A stretch of 64,000 nt of DNA from Photobacterium gaetbulicola Gung47 (lineage in GTDB: Bacteria; Pseudomonadota; Gammaproteobacteria; Enterobacterales; Vibrionaceae): the NCBI GenBank assembly GCA_000940995.1, contig CP005974.1, positions 992,001 through 1,056,000 on the forward strand, given 5' to 3'. The notes beneath the pieces were generated by a model. It was not told the origin of the DNA, did not search any database, and saw only the letters and a program-made list of their open reading frames with translations. Shown here one piece after another: positions 17,739 through 29,580 of the stretch. The position numbers and the translations under genes were made by a program. Position 1 is the stretch's first letter. Each line of letters opens with the position of its first letter.

Positions 17739-18575
17739 GTGACTGAATTATTAAGGATTGAAAACCTCAAACAGCACTTTGTTTCCGGCAAGGGAATATT
17801 TCGCAAGGGATATACGGTCAAAGCCGTGGATGGGGTATCGCTGGCGGTTCGTCGCGGCGAGACGCTGGGGTTGGTGGGCGAGTCCGGTTGTGGCAAGAGC
17901 ACGCTAGGCAGAACCATCCTCAAACTCTATGAGCCGACGGCAGGGAAGATCTACTACGAGGGGCGAGATATTACGGCGCTGTCTTCCCGCGAGATGCGGC
18001 CGCTGCGCAAAGAGATGCAAATTGTCTTCCAGGATCCGATGGAATCGCTCAACCAGCGCCATACTGTAGGCGTGATATTGGAAGAGCCTTTTATTATCCA
18101 CCGGATCGGGACGCCGCAGGAGCGTAAGCAGTGGGTGAGGGAACTATTGGTTAAGGTGGGGTTGCCGAAAGAGTCGGTTAATCGGTATCCGCATGAGTTT
18201 TCCGGCGGCCAGCGGCAGCGGATCGGTATTGCCAGGGCGATTGCCCTCAAGCCCAAGTTGCTGATTTGTGACGAGTCGGTATCGGCGTTGGATGTATCGG
18301 TTCAGGCACAAATCCTCAATTTGCTGTTGCACCTCCAGCAACAGATGAACCTGGCGATTATCTTTATTTCCCATGATCTCTCGGTAGTGAAGCGTATCTC
18401 TGATCGGGTGGCGGTGATGTATTACGGTAAAATTGTTGAAATGGGTAAGATTAAGGAGGTTTATGCCAACCCACAGGCGGATTACACCAAGAGATTGTTG
18501 GCAGCGGTACCTGTTACCCACCCCAGGGATAGGAAGCGCAAGAGACGGACCAACAACAGCTCCAATGTTGCCTAA
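17739..18575 (+). CDS. Peptide ABC transporter ATPase (OppF/DppF type)
   Basis: The protein of about 278 residues has Walker A GESGCGKST, signature FSGGQRQRIGIARAI, Walker B LLICDESVSALD and H-loop ISHDLS. It is the second ATPase of the importer. The start is GTG: GTG at 17739 has AAGGA seven bases ahead, and GTG at 17721, six codons earlier, also has a purine-rich site, so either is possible. It ends in a basic tail (RDRKRKRRTNNSS). No terminator is evident before the rRNA promoter 170 bases on. Confidence 0.88.
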   Translation: MTELLRIENLKQHFVSGKGIFRKGYTVKAVDGVSLAVRRGETLGLVGESGCGKSTLGRTILKLYEPTAGKIYYEGRDITALSSREMRPLRKEMQIVFQDPMESLNQRHTVGVILEEPFIIHRIGTPQERKQWVRELLVKVGLPKESVNRYPHEFSGGQRQRIGIARAIALKPKLLICDESVSALDVSVQAQILNLLLHLQQQMNLAIIFISHDLSVVKRISDRVAVMYYGKIVEMGKIKEVYANPQADYTKRLLAAVPVTHPRDRKRKRRTNNSSNVA

Positions 18576-18747
18576 CCATTGTCAGTTCATTTCCTATATC
18601 GTCTAGGTCAGTGCTGTTTTTATTGTGGCTAGCTGATTTTACTAATTTGTCTCAGCGCGCCCTCTCCGGTTTTTAAGCAAAAATGAGCGGCTCGGTACAA
18701 AAAACAATCAAACGGCTTGTTTGTGGTATTTTTTGTTGAATTAGGGC
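18576..18747 (+). promoter_or_regulatory. A/T-rich region upstream of rrn P1 (UP element region)
   Basis: No gene is seen between the ATPase stop and the -35 box. The last 70 bases hold runs of A and T (AAAAAACAATCAAA, TATTTTTTGTTGAATT), as expected of an UP element that binds the RNA polymerase alpha subunit. Fis sites were not resolved by eye. Confidence 0.45.
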
Positions 18748-18775
18748 TTGTCAGGCTGGCGGAAGTCTCTATAAT
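18748..18775 (+). promoter_or_regulatory. Ribosomal RNA operon P1 promoter
   Basis: TTGTCA and TATAAT are separated by 16 bases, the same unusual spacing and nearly the same text (TTGTCAGGC...CTATAATGC) as E. coli rrnB P1. A GC-rich discriminator (GCCGCCTC) follows, the hallmark of stringently controlled rRNA promoters. Confidence 0.92.
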
Positions 18776-18827
18776 GCCGCCTCACTGACACGGAGAACGG
18801 CAACTTAAGTCGATAACCAATCAGTAT

Positions 18828-18840
18828 TGTTCTTTAACAA
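18828..18840 (+). promoter_or_regulatory. boxA antitermination site in the rrn leader
   Basis: TGTTCTTTAACAA matches boxA (TGCTCTTTAACA) and is followed by CAATCTGTGTGGGCACTCG, conserved in E. coli leaders. It binds NusB/NusE to make the rRNA transcript resistant to Rho. Confidence 0.85.
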
Positions 18841-19029
18841 TTTGACCATGCAATCTGTGTGGGCACTCGTGAAATGATAGTCAACAAAAGAATTATCAAT
18901 GAAACTGAGTGACCAATACGAAATAGCTTCGGCTATATCGGCACAGTCAATTCTTACTTGCTTTTTGTCTTCACTTTTTAAAGTGAAATAAATTGGAAGT
19001 AATAACAGTATTCATTGAGCCAAAACTTT

Positions 19030-20585
<1,556 letters not shown>

Positions 20586-20903
20586 ACGATATGACTGCGT
20601 TTTATGCAGTGTCCACACAGATTGCTTGGTGAAATGGTTTTAGAAATAGCAAAAGTGCTAATGAATAACGTCAGTTATTGATTAACGCTTTTGCGTTATG
20701 CTCTTTAACAATCTGGAAAGCTGACTAGTAAATTGAATTCTTTGAATTCAATACTAATAGTTTCTACTTAATAAGTAGGAACGAGTTCTCAAGCAACACA
20801 CATTCAAGTGTCTTGTGTAAGAGTCCGGCGAAACACAGTTCATCATACTCAGATGAACAACCTTGGTTGTTGAGCCATACGAACAGACCCCTTGGGGTTG
20901 TAT
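20586..20903 (+). other. 16S-23S internal transcribed spacer without tRNA genes
   Basis: This 318-base spacer holds no tRNA, unlike spacers carrying Ile/Ala or Glu tRNAs. A long hairpin (20649-20694, GCAAAAG...CTTTTGC with loop GTCA) precedes a second boxA, TGCTCTTTAACA, at 20699-20710. The last 20 bases before 23S (CCCCTTGGGGTTGTAT) pair with the sequence after the 23S 3' end to form the RNase III processing stem. Confidence 0.85.
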
Positions 20904-23793
<2,890 letters not shown>

Positions 23794-23875
23794 ACAACAC
23801 CCAAGGGGTTTTAACGGACTCCACGAACACTTGGATGAGTGTCGAGAACATCAGCTTTCAAGATTGTAAGAATTT

Positions 23876-23994
23876 TGCTTGGCGACCATAGCGCTGTGGA
23901 CCCACCTGATCCCATGCCGAACTCAGTAGTGAAACGCAGTAGCGCCGATGGTAGTGTGGGGCCTCCCCATGTGAGAGTAGGACATCGCCAGGCT
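23876..23994 (+). rRNA. rrf: 5S ribosomal RNA, first copy
   Basis: About 119 bases, with the universal CCATGCCGAACTCAG and GATGGTAGTGTGGGG segments. Its terminal stem is GCTTGGCG / CGCCAGGC. It differs from the usual text at GGACCC (normally GGTCCC) and CAGTAGTG (normally CAGAAGTG). Confidence 0.95.
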
Positions 23995-24035
23995 TGAATT
24001 TTTATTTATGTCACTGACATGAACAGTAACAGATT

Positions 24036-24154
24036 TACTTAGCGACCATAGCACAGCGGTCCCACCTGATCCCATGCCGAACTCAGAAGTGAAACGTTGT
24101 AGCGCCGATGGTAGTGTGGGGCCTCCCCATGTGAGAGTAGGACATTGCTAAGTG
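24036..24154 (+). rRNA. rrf: 5S ribosomal RNA, second copy
   Basis: A second 5S gene 41 bases after the first. It keeps GGTCCC and CAGAAGTG. Its terminal stem (ACTTAGC / GCTAAGT) and helix II (ACA / TGT) differ from copy one, but the changes are compensated within each stem, so both can fold. Tandem 5S genes at the end of one rrn operon occur in vibrios and in E. coli rrnD. Confidence 0.95.
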
Positions 24155-24186
24155 CCAAATTGCAAAATGCTGAATAGATACGCTGC

Positions 24187-24263
24187 GGAGCGGTAGTTCA
24201 GTTGGTTAGAATACCGGCCTGTCACGCCGGGGGTCGCGGGTTCGAGTCCCGTCCGCTCCGCCA
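24187..24263 (+). tRNA. tRNA-Asp (anticodon GTC)
   Basis: A 77-base cloverleaf: acceptor GGAGCGG / CCGCTCC, D-arm AGTTCAGTTGGTTAGA, anticodon loop CTGTCAC with GTC, T-arm GGGTTCGAGTCCC and an encoded CCA. Lies at the end of the rrn operon, as Asp does in E. coli rrnC and rrnH. Confidence 0.97.
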
Positions 24264-24298
24264 CTTATTTGAGAGTCGTCTCATTAAACACGAACAAC

Positions 24299-24375
<77 letters not shown>

Positions 24376-24381
24376 CCTTCA

Positions 24382-24412
24382 AGGCTCTAGCAGAAATGTT
24401 GGAGCCTTTTTC
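24382..24412 (+). terminator. Terminator-like hairpin after tRNA-Trp
   Basis: AGGCTC-TAGCA-GAAA-TGTTG-GAGCCT followed by T5. The stem is capped by a GAAA tetraloop. The same element, slightly changed, recurs at 24524-24556. Confidence 0.7.
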
Positions 24413-24413
24413 A

Positions 24414-24519
24414 TTTGTAGCTCCAATTGGCAGAGCAGCGGATTCCCCTAATACCAAAATAGCGCGTGTTGGGGCGAAGCTTTCGAATCTCCGGGATGCT
24501 GGCCCAGTCCCCTCTGCCA
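24414..24519 (+). pseudogene. Rearranged second copy of tRNA-Trp
   Basis: From 24418 the sequence repeats tRNA-Trp (TAGCTCCAATTGGCAGAGCA, GCGGATTCC) and ends in CTCTGCCACC, like the true gene. The 5' acceptor strand is missing. The anticodon loop holds a nine-base insert after GATTCC, GC-rich extra bases follow GTGTTGGG, and about 18 bases (CGGGATGCTGGCCCAGTC) split the T-arm from the acceptor. The inserted parts can form new hairpins (CCCCTAATAC with GTGTTGGGG; GGGA-CTGG with CCAG-TCCC). It cannot fold as a normal tRNA. It is cotranscribed with the rrn operon and has its own terminator copy. Confidence 0.75.
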
Positions 24520-24523
24520 CCTT

Positions 24524-24556
24524 CAAGGCTCTAGCAGAAATGCTGGGGCTTTTTTG
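24524..24556 (+). terminator. Terminator at the end of the rrn operon
   Basis: A second copy of the AAGGCTCTAGCAGAAATG element, here continuing TGCTGGGGCTTTTTT; the inner stem AGCA-GAAA-TGCT is perfect and T6 follows. Confidence 0.75.
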
Positions 24557-24572
24557 CGTCTGTCGCTTATTT

Positions 24573-24598
24573 AAAAAAACACCCTCAGTTGAGGGCGT
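24573..24598 (-). terminator. Terminator of the periplasmic coiled-coil gene
   Basis: On the minus strand CCCTCA-AC-TGAGGG, then TG and T7. It lies just beyond the stop of the gene at 24607. Confidence 0.65.
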
Positions 24599-24606
24599 AT
24601 TGTCTA

Positions 24607-24945
24607 TCAGAAAGTCTTGCAGCGCACCGCATCAGGGCGGCAGAACATTTCATCGTGATCGCTGATGCACTGATTGACCACCTTGGTGATCGCCTTGCCG
24701 CGGCTGGATGAGCGCCCCTTGTATTGGCTGCCAAAGACACTCATTTGGCATTGGTACATTTGATCATGGCGTTCGTAATCGTGTTTTCGCTCCAGCTCCC
24801 TTTCCAGGCTATCCACTCTTTGGGTCAGCAAACGGATTTGGTATTCCAGCTCTCTGATACGCTGGTCATTACTGTTGCTTGCCGCATGGGCCTGCGTGGT
24901 TACGATAAGGCTGAGTGCCAGAAGGGGAAGTATTTTTTTGAGCAT
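24607..24945 (-). CDS. Small secreted coiled-coil protein with four cysteines
   Basis: This 112-residue protein has a Sec signal peptide (MLKKILPLLALSLIVTTQAH, cleavage after AHA), so it should be periplasmic. Residues about 27-58 form a heptad-patterned helix (RIRELEYQIRLLTQRVDSLE), like the trimerising coiled coils of CpoB or Lpp-type proteins. The last 50 residues hold four Cys (YQCQM, QCISD, MFCRP, VRCKT), suggesting two disulfides. I do not recognise a named family. It has its own terminator. The reading frame, signal peptide and composition make it a real gene. Confidence 0.72.
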   Translation of the reverse strand: MLKKILPLLALSLIVTTQAHAASNSNDQRIRELEYQIRLLTQRVDSLERELERKHDYERHDQMYQCQMSVFGSQYKGRSSSRGKAITKVVNQCISDHDEMFCRPDAVRCKTF

Positions 24946-25147
24946 AGGTTTGCTGTCTTTAAGTAATTGAGCGATGTTTTATTTTGTGGGGATAATAGCA
25001 AAATATCACTCTATTTCAAATGTGCAACGATCTGAAATGAGGTGACCCTAAGTAGGGTTTGACTCGAAATTGACAAAAATTGCTGCGAAAAAGATGTGTT
25101 AGATGGTATCTTGTGGCTTTTTCAGGTTGAGCAAAATTGGAGTCATC

Positions 25148-25483
25148 ATGCCGCATCTGCGTTTCCGAGCTGTTGAATTTGATCATGTGAAGGCGCTGTC
25201 GACCAAGCTGGTTGATGATTTGGAGCCGCTAATGGTTTGTCCCCGAGAGGATTTTACCCTCGAGCATATTTCAACGACTTTTATTTTTGATGGTGAAGTA
25301 TCTGACGCCTACCCGTTTGTGGAGGTGCTGTGGTTTGACCGTGGTCAGGATGTGCAAGACAAAGTGGCGCAGATTATCACTGAGGCAATTCGCGCTGAAC
25401 TTGAAGAGCCAGAGCAGGATGTTGCGGTGATATTCACTGCGCTGACACCGTCAGCATATTATGACAATGGCAGTCATTACTAG
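25148..25483 (+). CDS. DUF1904 family protein
   Basis: The 111-residue soluble protein matches DUF1904: MPHLRFRAVE at the start, PREDFTLEHISTTFIFDG, then PFVEVLWFDRGQDVQDKVA and VIFTALTPSAYYDNGSHY at the end. The pattern resembles tautomerase-like folds (a beta-alpha-beta unit with an edge strand), but the family has no established activity and the N-terminal Met is followed directly by Pro, as in tautomerases. GGAG lies seven bases before the ATG; a longer frame from 25103 lacks a site. It stands alone. Confidence 0.78.
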   Translation: MPHLRFRAVEFDHVKALSTKLVDDLEPLMVCPREDFTLEHISTTFIFDGEVSDAYPFVEVLWFDRGQDVQDKVAQIITEAIRAELEEPEQDVAVIFTALTPSAYYDNGSHY

Positions 25484-25603
25484 TACTCAAAGCGGCCAGT
25501 CGGCCGCTTTCCTTATTGCTGTACCAGGCAGTTAACAGAGTCTGTAAATTCATAGCGGTTGGTACATAGCTGCTTAGTAAGAGTCGTCGGTTAGGTAAGT
25601 TTG

Positions 25604-26455
25604 ATGTCGCGTTATACCAAGGTTGTAGCAGGATTGGGGGTTGTCGCAGGAGCGTTGGGGATCAGCACAGGTGCACTGAACTGGTCGTTTGATGTGTCTG
25701 AAGTGCCTGAGGTCAGTGCCAATGTGTTGGCACCGCAGTTCTCGTTCAACTGTATTAAAAGCGATGTAGCCTTGCCGTTGGATCAGGACGGATCGTTTTC
25801 GGTATCGGTGTGGAATATCTACAAGCAGCAGAAAGAAAACTGGCGCTCCGAGCTTGAGAAAATTACTCATGACAGCGGGCTTGTTCTTCTGCAGGAAGCC
25901 AGCCTGACCGCCGAGCTGAAAGATTATTTGGATGATACTCGGTGGAAGGTAAGAATGGCCAATGCTTTCAAGTTCTTGAATACGCCTGCTGGGGTTATGA
26001 ACTTGTCCTCGGTCAATGCCAAGACAACCTGTGCCTACCTGGCGATGGAACCCTGGTTGCGCTTGCCTAAATCTGCCCTGCTCTCCGAGTTCAACCTGTC
26101 AAATGGCCAGACGCTGGCAGTGGTTAACCTGCACGGGGTGAACTTTGCGTTGGGACTGGAAGAGTACAAAGAGCAGTTCCACACGTTGAAACGTGTGCTG
26201 GACAAGCATATCGGCCCGGTGATCTTGGCCGGTGATTTCAATACATGGCGCCAAGCGAGGTTGGATGTCGTGGATGAGTTTGCCCGCAGCTTGGGTTTGG
26301 AAGATGCGGTTTTGCGCCGTGACCAACGGGTGAAAATTTTCGGCAAGCCGCTCGATCACCTGTATTACCGAGGGCTAGAGTTGATAAGTGCGGAGGCACC
26401 GACTACCGATGCCTCCGATCATAATCCGATCATTGCCAACTTTATGCTGCAATAA
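25604..26455 (+). CDS. yafD: YafD-type endonuclease/exonuclease/phosphatase family protein
   Basis: The 283-residue protein is a UPF0294 (YafD) member of the EEP superfamily. It shows VWNIYKQQKENW, LLQEAS (catalytic Glu), NLHGVNFALGLE, AGDFNTWR (Asp-Asn pair) and ASDHNPI (catalytic His). An N-terminal hydrophobic stretch (residues 5-22) may be a signal or anchor. The superfamily cleaves phosphodiester bonds with Mg2+; the YafD substrate is unknown. ATG at 25604 is preferred over the adjacent TTG. It keeps its E. coli position between the rrn operon and mltD. Its last 14 bases overlap the convergent Yip1 gene. Confidence 0.88.
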   Translation: MSRYTKVVAGLGVVAGALGISTGALNWSFDVSEVPEVSANVLAPQFSFNCIKSDVALPLDQDGSFSVSVWNIYKQQKENWRSELEKITHDSGLVLLQEASLTAELKDYLDDTRWKVRMANAFKFLNTPAGVMNLSSVNAKTTCAYLAMEPWLRLPKSALLSEFNLSNGQTLAVVNLHGVNFALGLEEYKEQFHTLKRVLDKHIGPVILAGDFNTWRQARLDVVDEFARSLGLEDAVLRRDQRVKIFGKPLDHLYYRGLELISAEAPTTDASDHNPIIANFMLQ

Positions 26456-27131
26456 TCATTATCGGCCAGACGATCAAGGTCAGCAGCCACGGTAAGGCGG
26501 CGACAATGATACATTTGGCTCTGTCATAGTCTGTCCATGCCGCGACGGCGGCATAGCTCAGGGCGATATACCATGGCGCCAGCAGCGGTGCAGTGGTGGC
26601 AAATGCCGACCACGGGTGGTTCAGTGGCAGCTTCAGGAAGCCATTGAGGCTGTTGAGATCAGCAGCATTAGGCAAGAAGTTGCTGGTGTTGAAGACCGCA
26701 TTGAGGTAGCTGGCGAAGTCACCGATGATAGCCGGTAGCATGATAAAACACGCGGCTGCCAGCCATTTGCCGAAACTGTGCTTGTAGCTGTTGCTCTTGG
26801 TGGCCAGGTTAAGCCAGAGCGCCAATACGAAAATCGCGGCTGTTCGGCCAAAGAAATCACTGAATACCTCACCGGCTAACAAGACCTCCTTGGTTAGCCA
26901 AGCTTCCTGCACTTGCTGTTCAACATTGGGCAGTTGCATCATCAGTGTCTGCTGTAACCAGTCCATATCGACGTGGTTGAAGTAACCGCCCCAAAAGAAG
27001 AACGGACCGATAATGATCAGCAGGTAGGGCACGAACGCCCACTTTGGGCGTTCGTGGACGGCTGCAAAACAGTCAATGGGGGAGCGGAAAGTATCGAGAA
27101 CCGCAACAAACGGGTTTTTGGAAGGCGTCAT
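26442..27131 (-). CDS. Yip1-domain membrane protein
   Basis: The 229-residue protein has about five membrane segments and the Yip1 pattern: an N-terminal soluble stretch with FRSPIDCFAAVHERPKWAFVP followed by helices, with LPAIIGDFASYLNAVF in the middle. Bacterial Yip1 proteins lie in the inner membrane and have no settled role. Its ATG overlaps the mltD stop by four bases (ATGA), so it is translated with mltD and may act in the same envelope process; that link is an inference from position only. Confidence 0.8.
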   Translation of the reverse strand: MTPSKNPFVAVLDTFRSPIDCFAAVHERPKWAFVPYLLIIIGPFFFWGGYFNHVDMDWLQQTLMMQLPNVEQQVQEAWLTKEVLLAGEVFSDFFGRTAAIFVLALWLNLATKSNSYKHSFGKWLAAACFIMLPAIIGDFASYLNAVFNTSNFLPNAADLNSLNGFLKLPLNHPWSAFATTAPLLAPWYIALSYAAVAAWTDYDRAKCIIVAALPWLLTLIVWPIMIIAA

Positions 27132-28696
27132 ACACTTACCTTGGTAACATCAACATAAAGTTTTAATTGCTGTCCTGGCTTGAGGTACTTTTGACCGCTG
27201 ATCTGGTTCCATTTCACCACATCGGAGACTTTGACCTGGTAGCGCTGGGCAATAGTGCTTAGGTTGTCGCCAGAACGAACCTTGTAGTAAACCGTGCGGA
27301 TCACGCCGCCCGTTTCACTGCTTTTCCATAGTGTCAGCTTTTGGCCAACACGAAGAGGGGCATTCTTGCTGATCCCGTTCCACCGAGTGATTTGGTCGAT
27401 GGTGACTTTCTGCTGGCGGGCTATAGTCCAAAGGCTATCGCCGGACTGGACAGTATAGGAGGTGCGGTAGCCACTGCCGTGACTTTGCTGAGTGTTGTTG
27501 GCCATTCGAGCCGCAACCGTCTCACCGTCTTGCATTGCCACAGGGATCAGAATATGGCGACCGACGCGGATATTGGTGCCGCTCATATTGTTGGCACGTT
27601 GGATCTGCTTGGTCGTGGTCTTATGCTGGCGGGCTAGTACACTCAGGGTATCGCCTGGCTTGACCTCATAGCGGATCACTTTCATGCCACGGCGGCCATT
27701 TTCATCAAAGGCGGCATTGAATTTGTCGACCTTGTTGATCGGCAGCAGCAGATGGCTCGGGCCATCCGGTGCCGTTGCCCAGCGGTTGTAACCAGGGTTC
27801 AGGCGCTGAATTTCGTCGAGCGAAACATTGGCAAATTTGGCTGCCATTGCTAAATCCATCTGGGTTTTAGGCTTGACCAGTTTTACCGCAGGTTTGTTGT
27901 CGATCGCTGGGATACTGATACCGTACTTGTCGCGGTTCTGGATCACGTCCGAGACGGCAAGTAGCTTAGGGACATAGTCACTGGTTTCGCGCGGTAGATC
28001 GAGAGACCAGAAATCAGTTGGTTTGCCGGCGGCTTTGTTATTGCGGATCGCTCGGAACACCCGGCCTTCTCCGGTGTTGTAGGCGGCAAGGGCATGCAGC
28101 CAGTTACCGTCAAACTTGCGGTTGAGATATTCGAGTAGATCCAGTGCGGCACGGGTGGATTCCACCACATCCCGGCGGCCGTCATACCACCAGTTTTGCT
28201 CAAGGCCGAAGCTGCGGCCGGTTGGGGCGGTGATCTGCCAAAGCCCTGCCGCGCGGCCATGAGAATAGGCGAACTGGTCGAAAGAGCTTTCGACAATCGG
28301 CAGCAGCGCGAGCTCAAGGGGCAAATCGCGTTTTTCGATTTCCTCGGTGATCATATAGAGGAAAGGTTCGGCTCGCTGGGCAACGGTGTTGAGGTGGCTT
28401 GGGTGACGGAGATACCAGTCACGGTAGTGAATGACGCGCTGGTCATTGGGAATGTCCGCTCTCAGCTGCATGCTGATGCGTTGCCACACATCTTGTTGCT
28501 CCTGTGGGGTTGGAATTTTTTTAGGAACAACAACCTGCGGCTCAGGTGTTGGTGTTTTTGTTGTTGCCGTCGGAGCAACTTGGGCCGCAGGATCGTTATT
28601 GGTTGTGTTTGTTTTTTCTTCTACTGTATTTGTCGTATTTGTAATTTGGCAACCAGCCAGAAGTAGCGCACTCGCCAAAAAAAATCGGGTTTTCAT
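27128..28696 (-). CDS. mltD: Membrane-bound lytic murein transglycosylase D
   Basis: The 522-residue lipoprotein has lipobox LAGC (Cys16), a low-complexity Thr/Asn/Pro linker to about residue 65, then a family 1 lytic transglycosylase domain with catalytic Glu136 in PIVESSFD and GLWQITAPTGRSFGL. Three LysM repeats follow, each beginning YxVxxGDxLxxxA (VKPGDTLSVLA, VQSGDSLWTIA, VRSGDNLSTIA). It is anchored to the outer membrane, cleaves glycan strands to 1,6-anhydro ends and binds peptidoglycan through LysM. Downstream of gloB on the same strand, as in E. coli; E. coli MltD has two LysM repeats. Confidence 0.95.
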   Translation of the reverse strand: MKTRFFLASALLLAGCQITNTTNTVEEKTNTTNNDPAAQVAPTATTKTPTPEPQVVVPKKIPTPQEQQDVWQRISMQLRADIPNDQRVIHYRDWYLRHPSHLNTVAQRAEPFLYMITEEIEKRDLPLELALLPIVESSFDQFAYSHGRAAGLWQITAPTGRSFGLEQNWWYDGRRDVVESTRAALDLLEYLNRKFDGNWLHALAAYNTGEGRVFRAIRNNKAAGKPTDFWSLDLPRETSDYVPKLLAVSDVIQNRDKYGISIPAIDNKPAVKLVKPKTQMDLAMAAKFANVSLDEIQRLNPGYNRWATAPDGPSHLLLPINKVDKFNAAFDENGRRGMKVIRYEVKPGDTLSVLARQHKTTTKQIQRANNMSGTNIRVGRHILIPVAMQDGETVAARMANNTQQSHGSGYRTSYTVQSGDSLWTIARQQKVTIDQITRWNGISKNAPLRVGQKLTLWKSSETGGVIRTVYYKVRSGDNLSTIAQRYQVKVSDVVKWNQISGQKYLKPGQQLKLYVDVTKVSV

Positions 28697-28766
28697 GTGT
28701 CCAGCCTATAGCCAAAATAGTGGATGATAATACTTGTCCAACCACCTTGGTTACAAGTGACCTAGG

Positions 28767-29525
28767 TCAAAATTCGTCTTTCCAACGGCGCAGGGCTGCG
28801 AAAGTCTCGACGTCACTTTCGTTAACTGCTTTATTTGCAACCGATTTTTTTATGCTAGGCTGGTCACAGCGTAGGAATGGATTGATTAATTTTTCTTGTT
28901 TCAGAGTGCTTGGAATCGTGCTGATCCCCTGTGCCCTCATCCGGCTGACTTCTTCGCGGTAGCGCTGCAGGTGTGGGTTGTCTTGCTCGGCGACTAGGGC
29001 AAAGGCGAGATTACTGCTGGTGTATTCGTGGGCGCAGTACACCTCGGTTTCATCGGGGAGGGCACTGAGCTTTTGCAGCGAGGCATACATCTGTGCGGCG
29101 GTGCCTTCGAACAAACGGCCACAGCCAGCAGAAAACAGGGTGTCGCCGCAAAATAGCTTGCCGTCGCCGACGTAAGCGATATGGCCGGCAGTATGGCCCG
29201 GCACGCCTAGGACCATGAAGCGCTCACCGAAAATTTCGACCTGATCGCCATCATCGACCGATTGCGACACGCCCGGGATAGGCTCGGCAGAAGGAGCGAC
29301 GATATGGATGTTGGGGTAGCGGCGCTTTAGCTCGCTGATCCCGCCTATATGGTCATGGTGGTGGTGGGTGATCAGGATGGCATCAAGCTCCAGCGCCTCT
29401 CTTTCCAAGAACTCAAGTACTGGAGTGGCATCACCGGGATCAACCACCACACAGTGGTTATCCGGACTGTGAATCAGCCAGATGTAATTGTCATTGAATG
29501 CAGGTATGCTTTTAATGGTCAGCAT
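28767..29525 (-). CDS. gloB: Hydroxyacylglutathione hydrolase (glyoxalase II)
   Basis: The 252-residue metallo-beta-lactamase-fold enzyme has the binuclear metal motif THHHHDHIGG (residues 53-62), PGHTAGHIAY, FCGDTLFSAGCGRLFEGT and AHEYTSSNLAFA. It hydrolyses S-lactoylglutathione to lactate and glutathione, the second step of methylglyoxal detoxification in the cytoplasm. The C-terminal glutathione-binding part (NPFLRCDQP) is present. Divergent from yafS with 55 bases between, as in E. coli. Confidence 0.95.
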   Translation of the reverse strand: MLTIKSIPAFNDNYIWLIHSPDNHCVVVDPGDATPVLEFLEREALELDAILITHHHHDHIGGISELKRRYPNIHIVAPSAEPIPGVSQSVDDGDQVEIFGERFMVLGVPGHTAGHIAYVGDGKLFCGDTLFSAGCGRLFEGTAAQMYASLQKLSALPDETEVYCAHEYTSSNLAFALVAEQDNPHLQRYREEVSRMRAQGISTIPSTLKQEKLINPFLRCDQPSIKKSVANKAVNESDVETFAALRRWKDEF

Positions 29526-29580
29526 CGTTGTTTCTCCGGCTTTTTTTTGCTATTGAGCATCGACTTAGTATGGAATTGCT

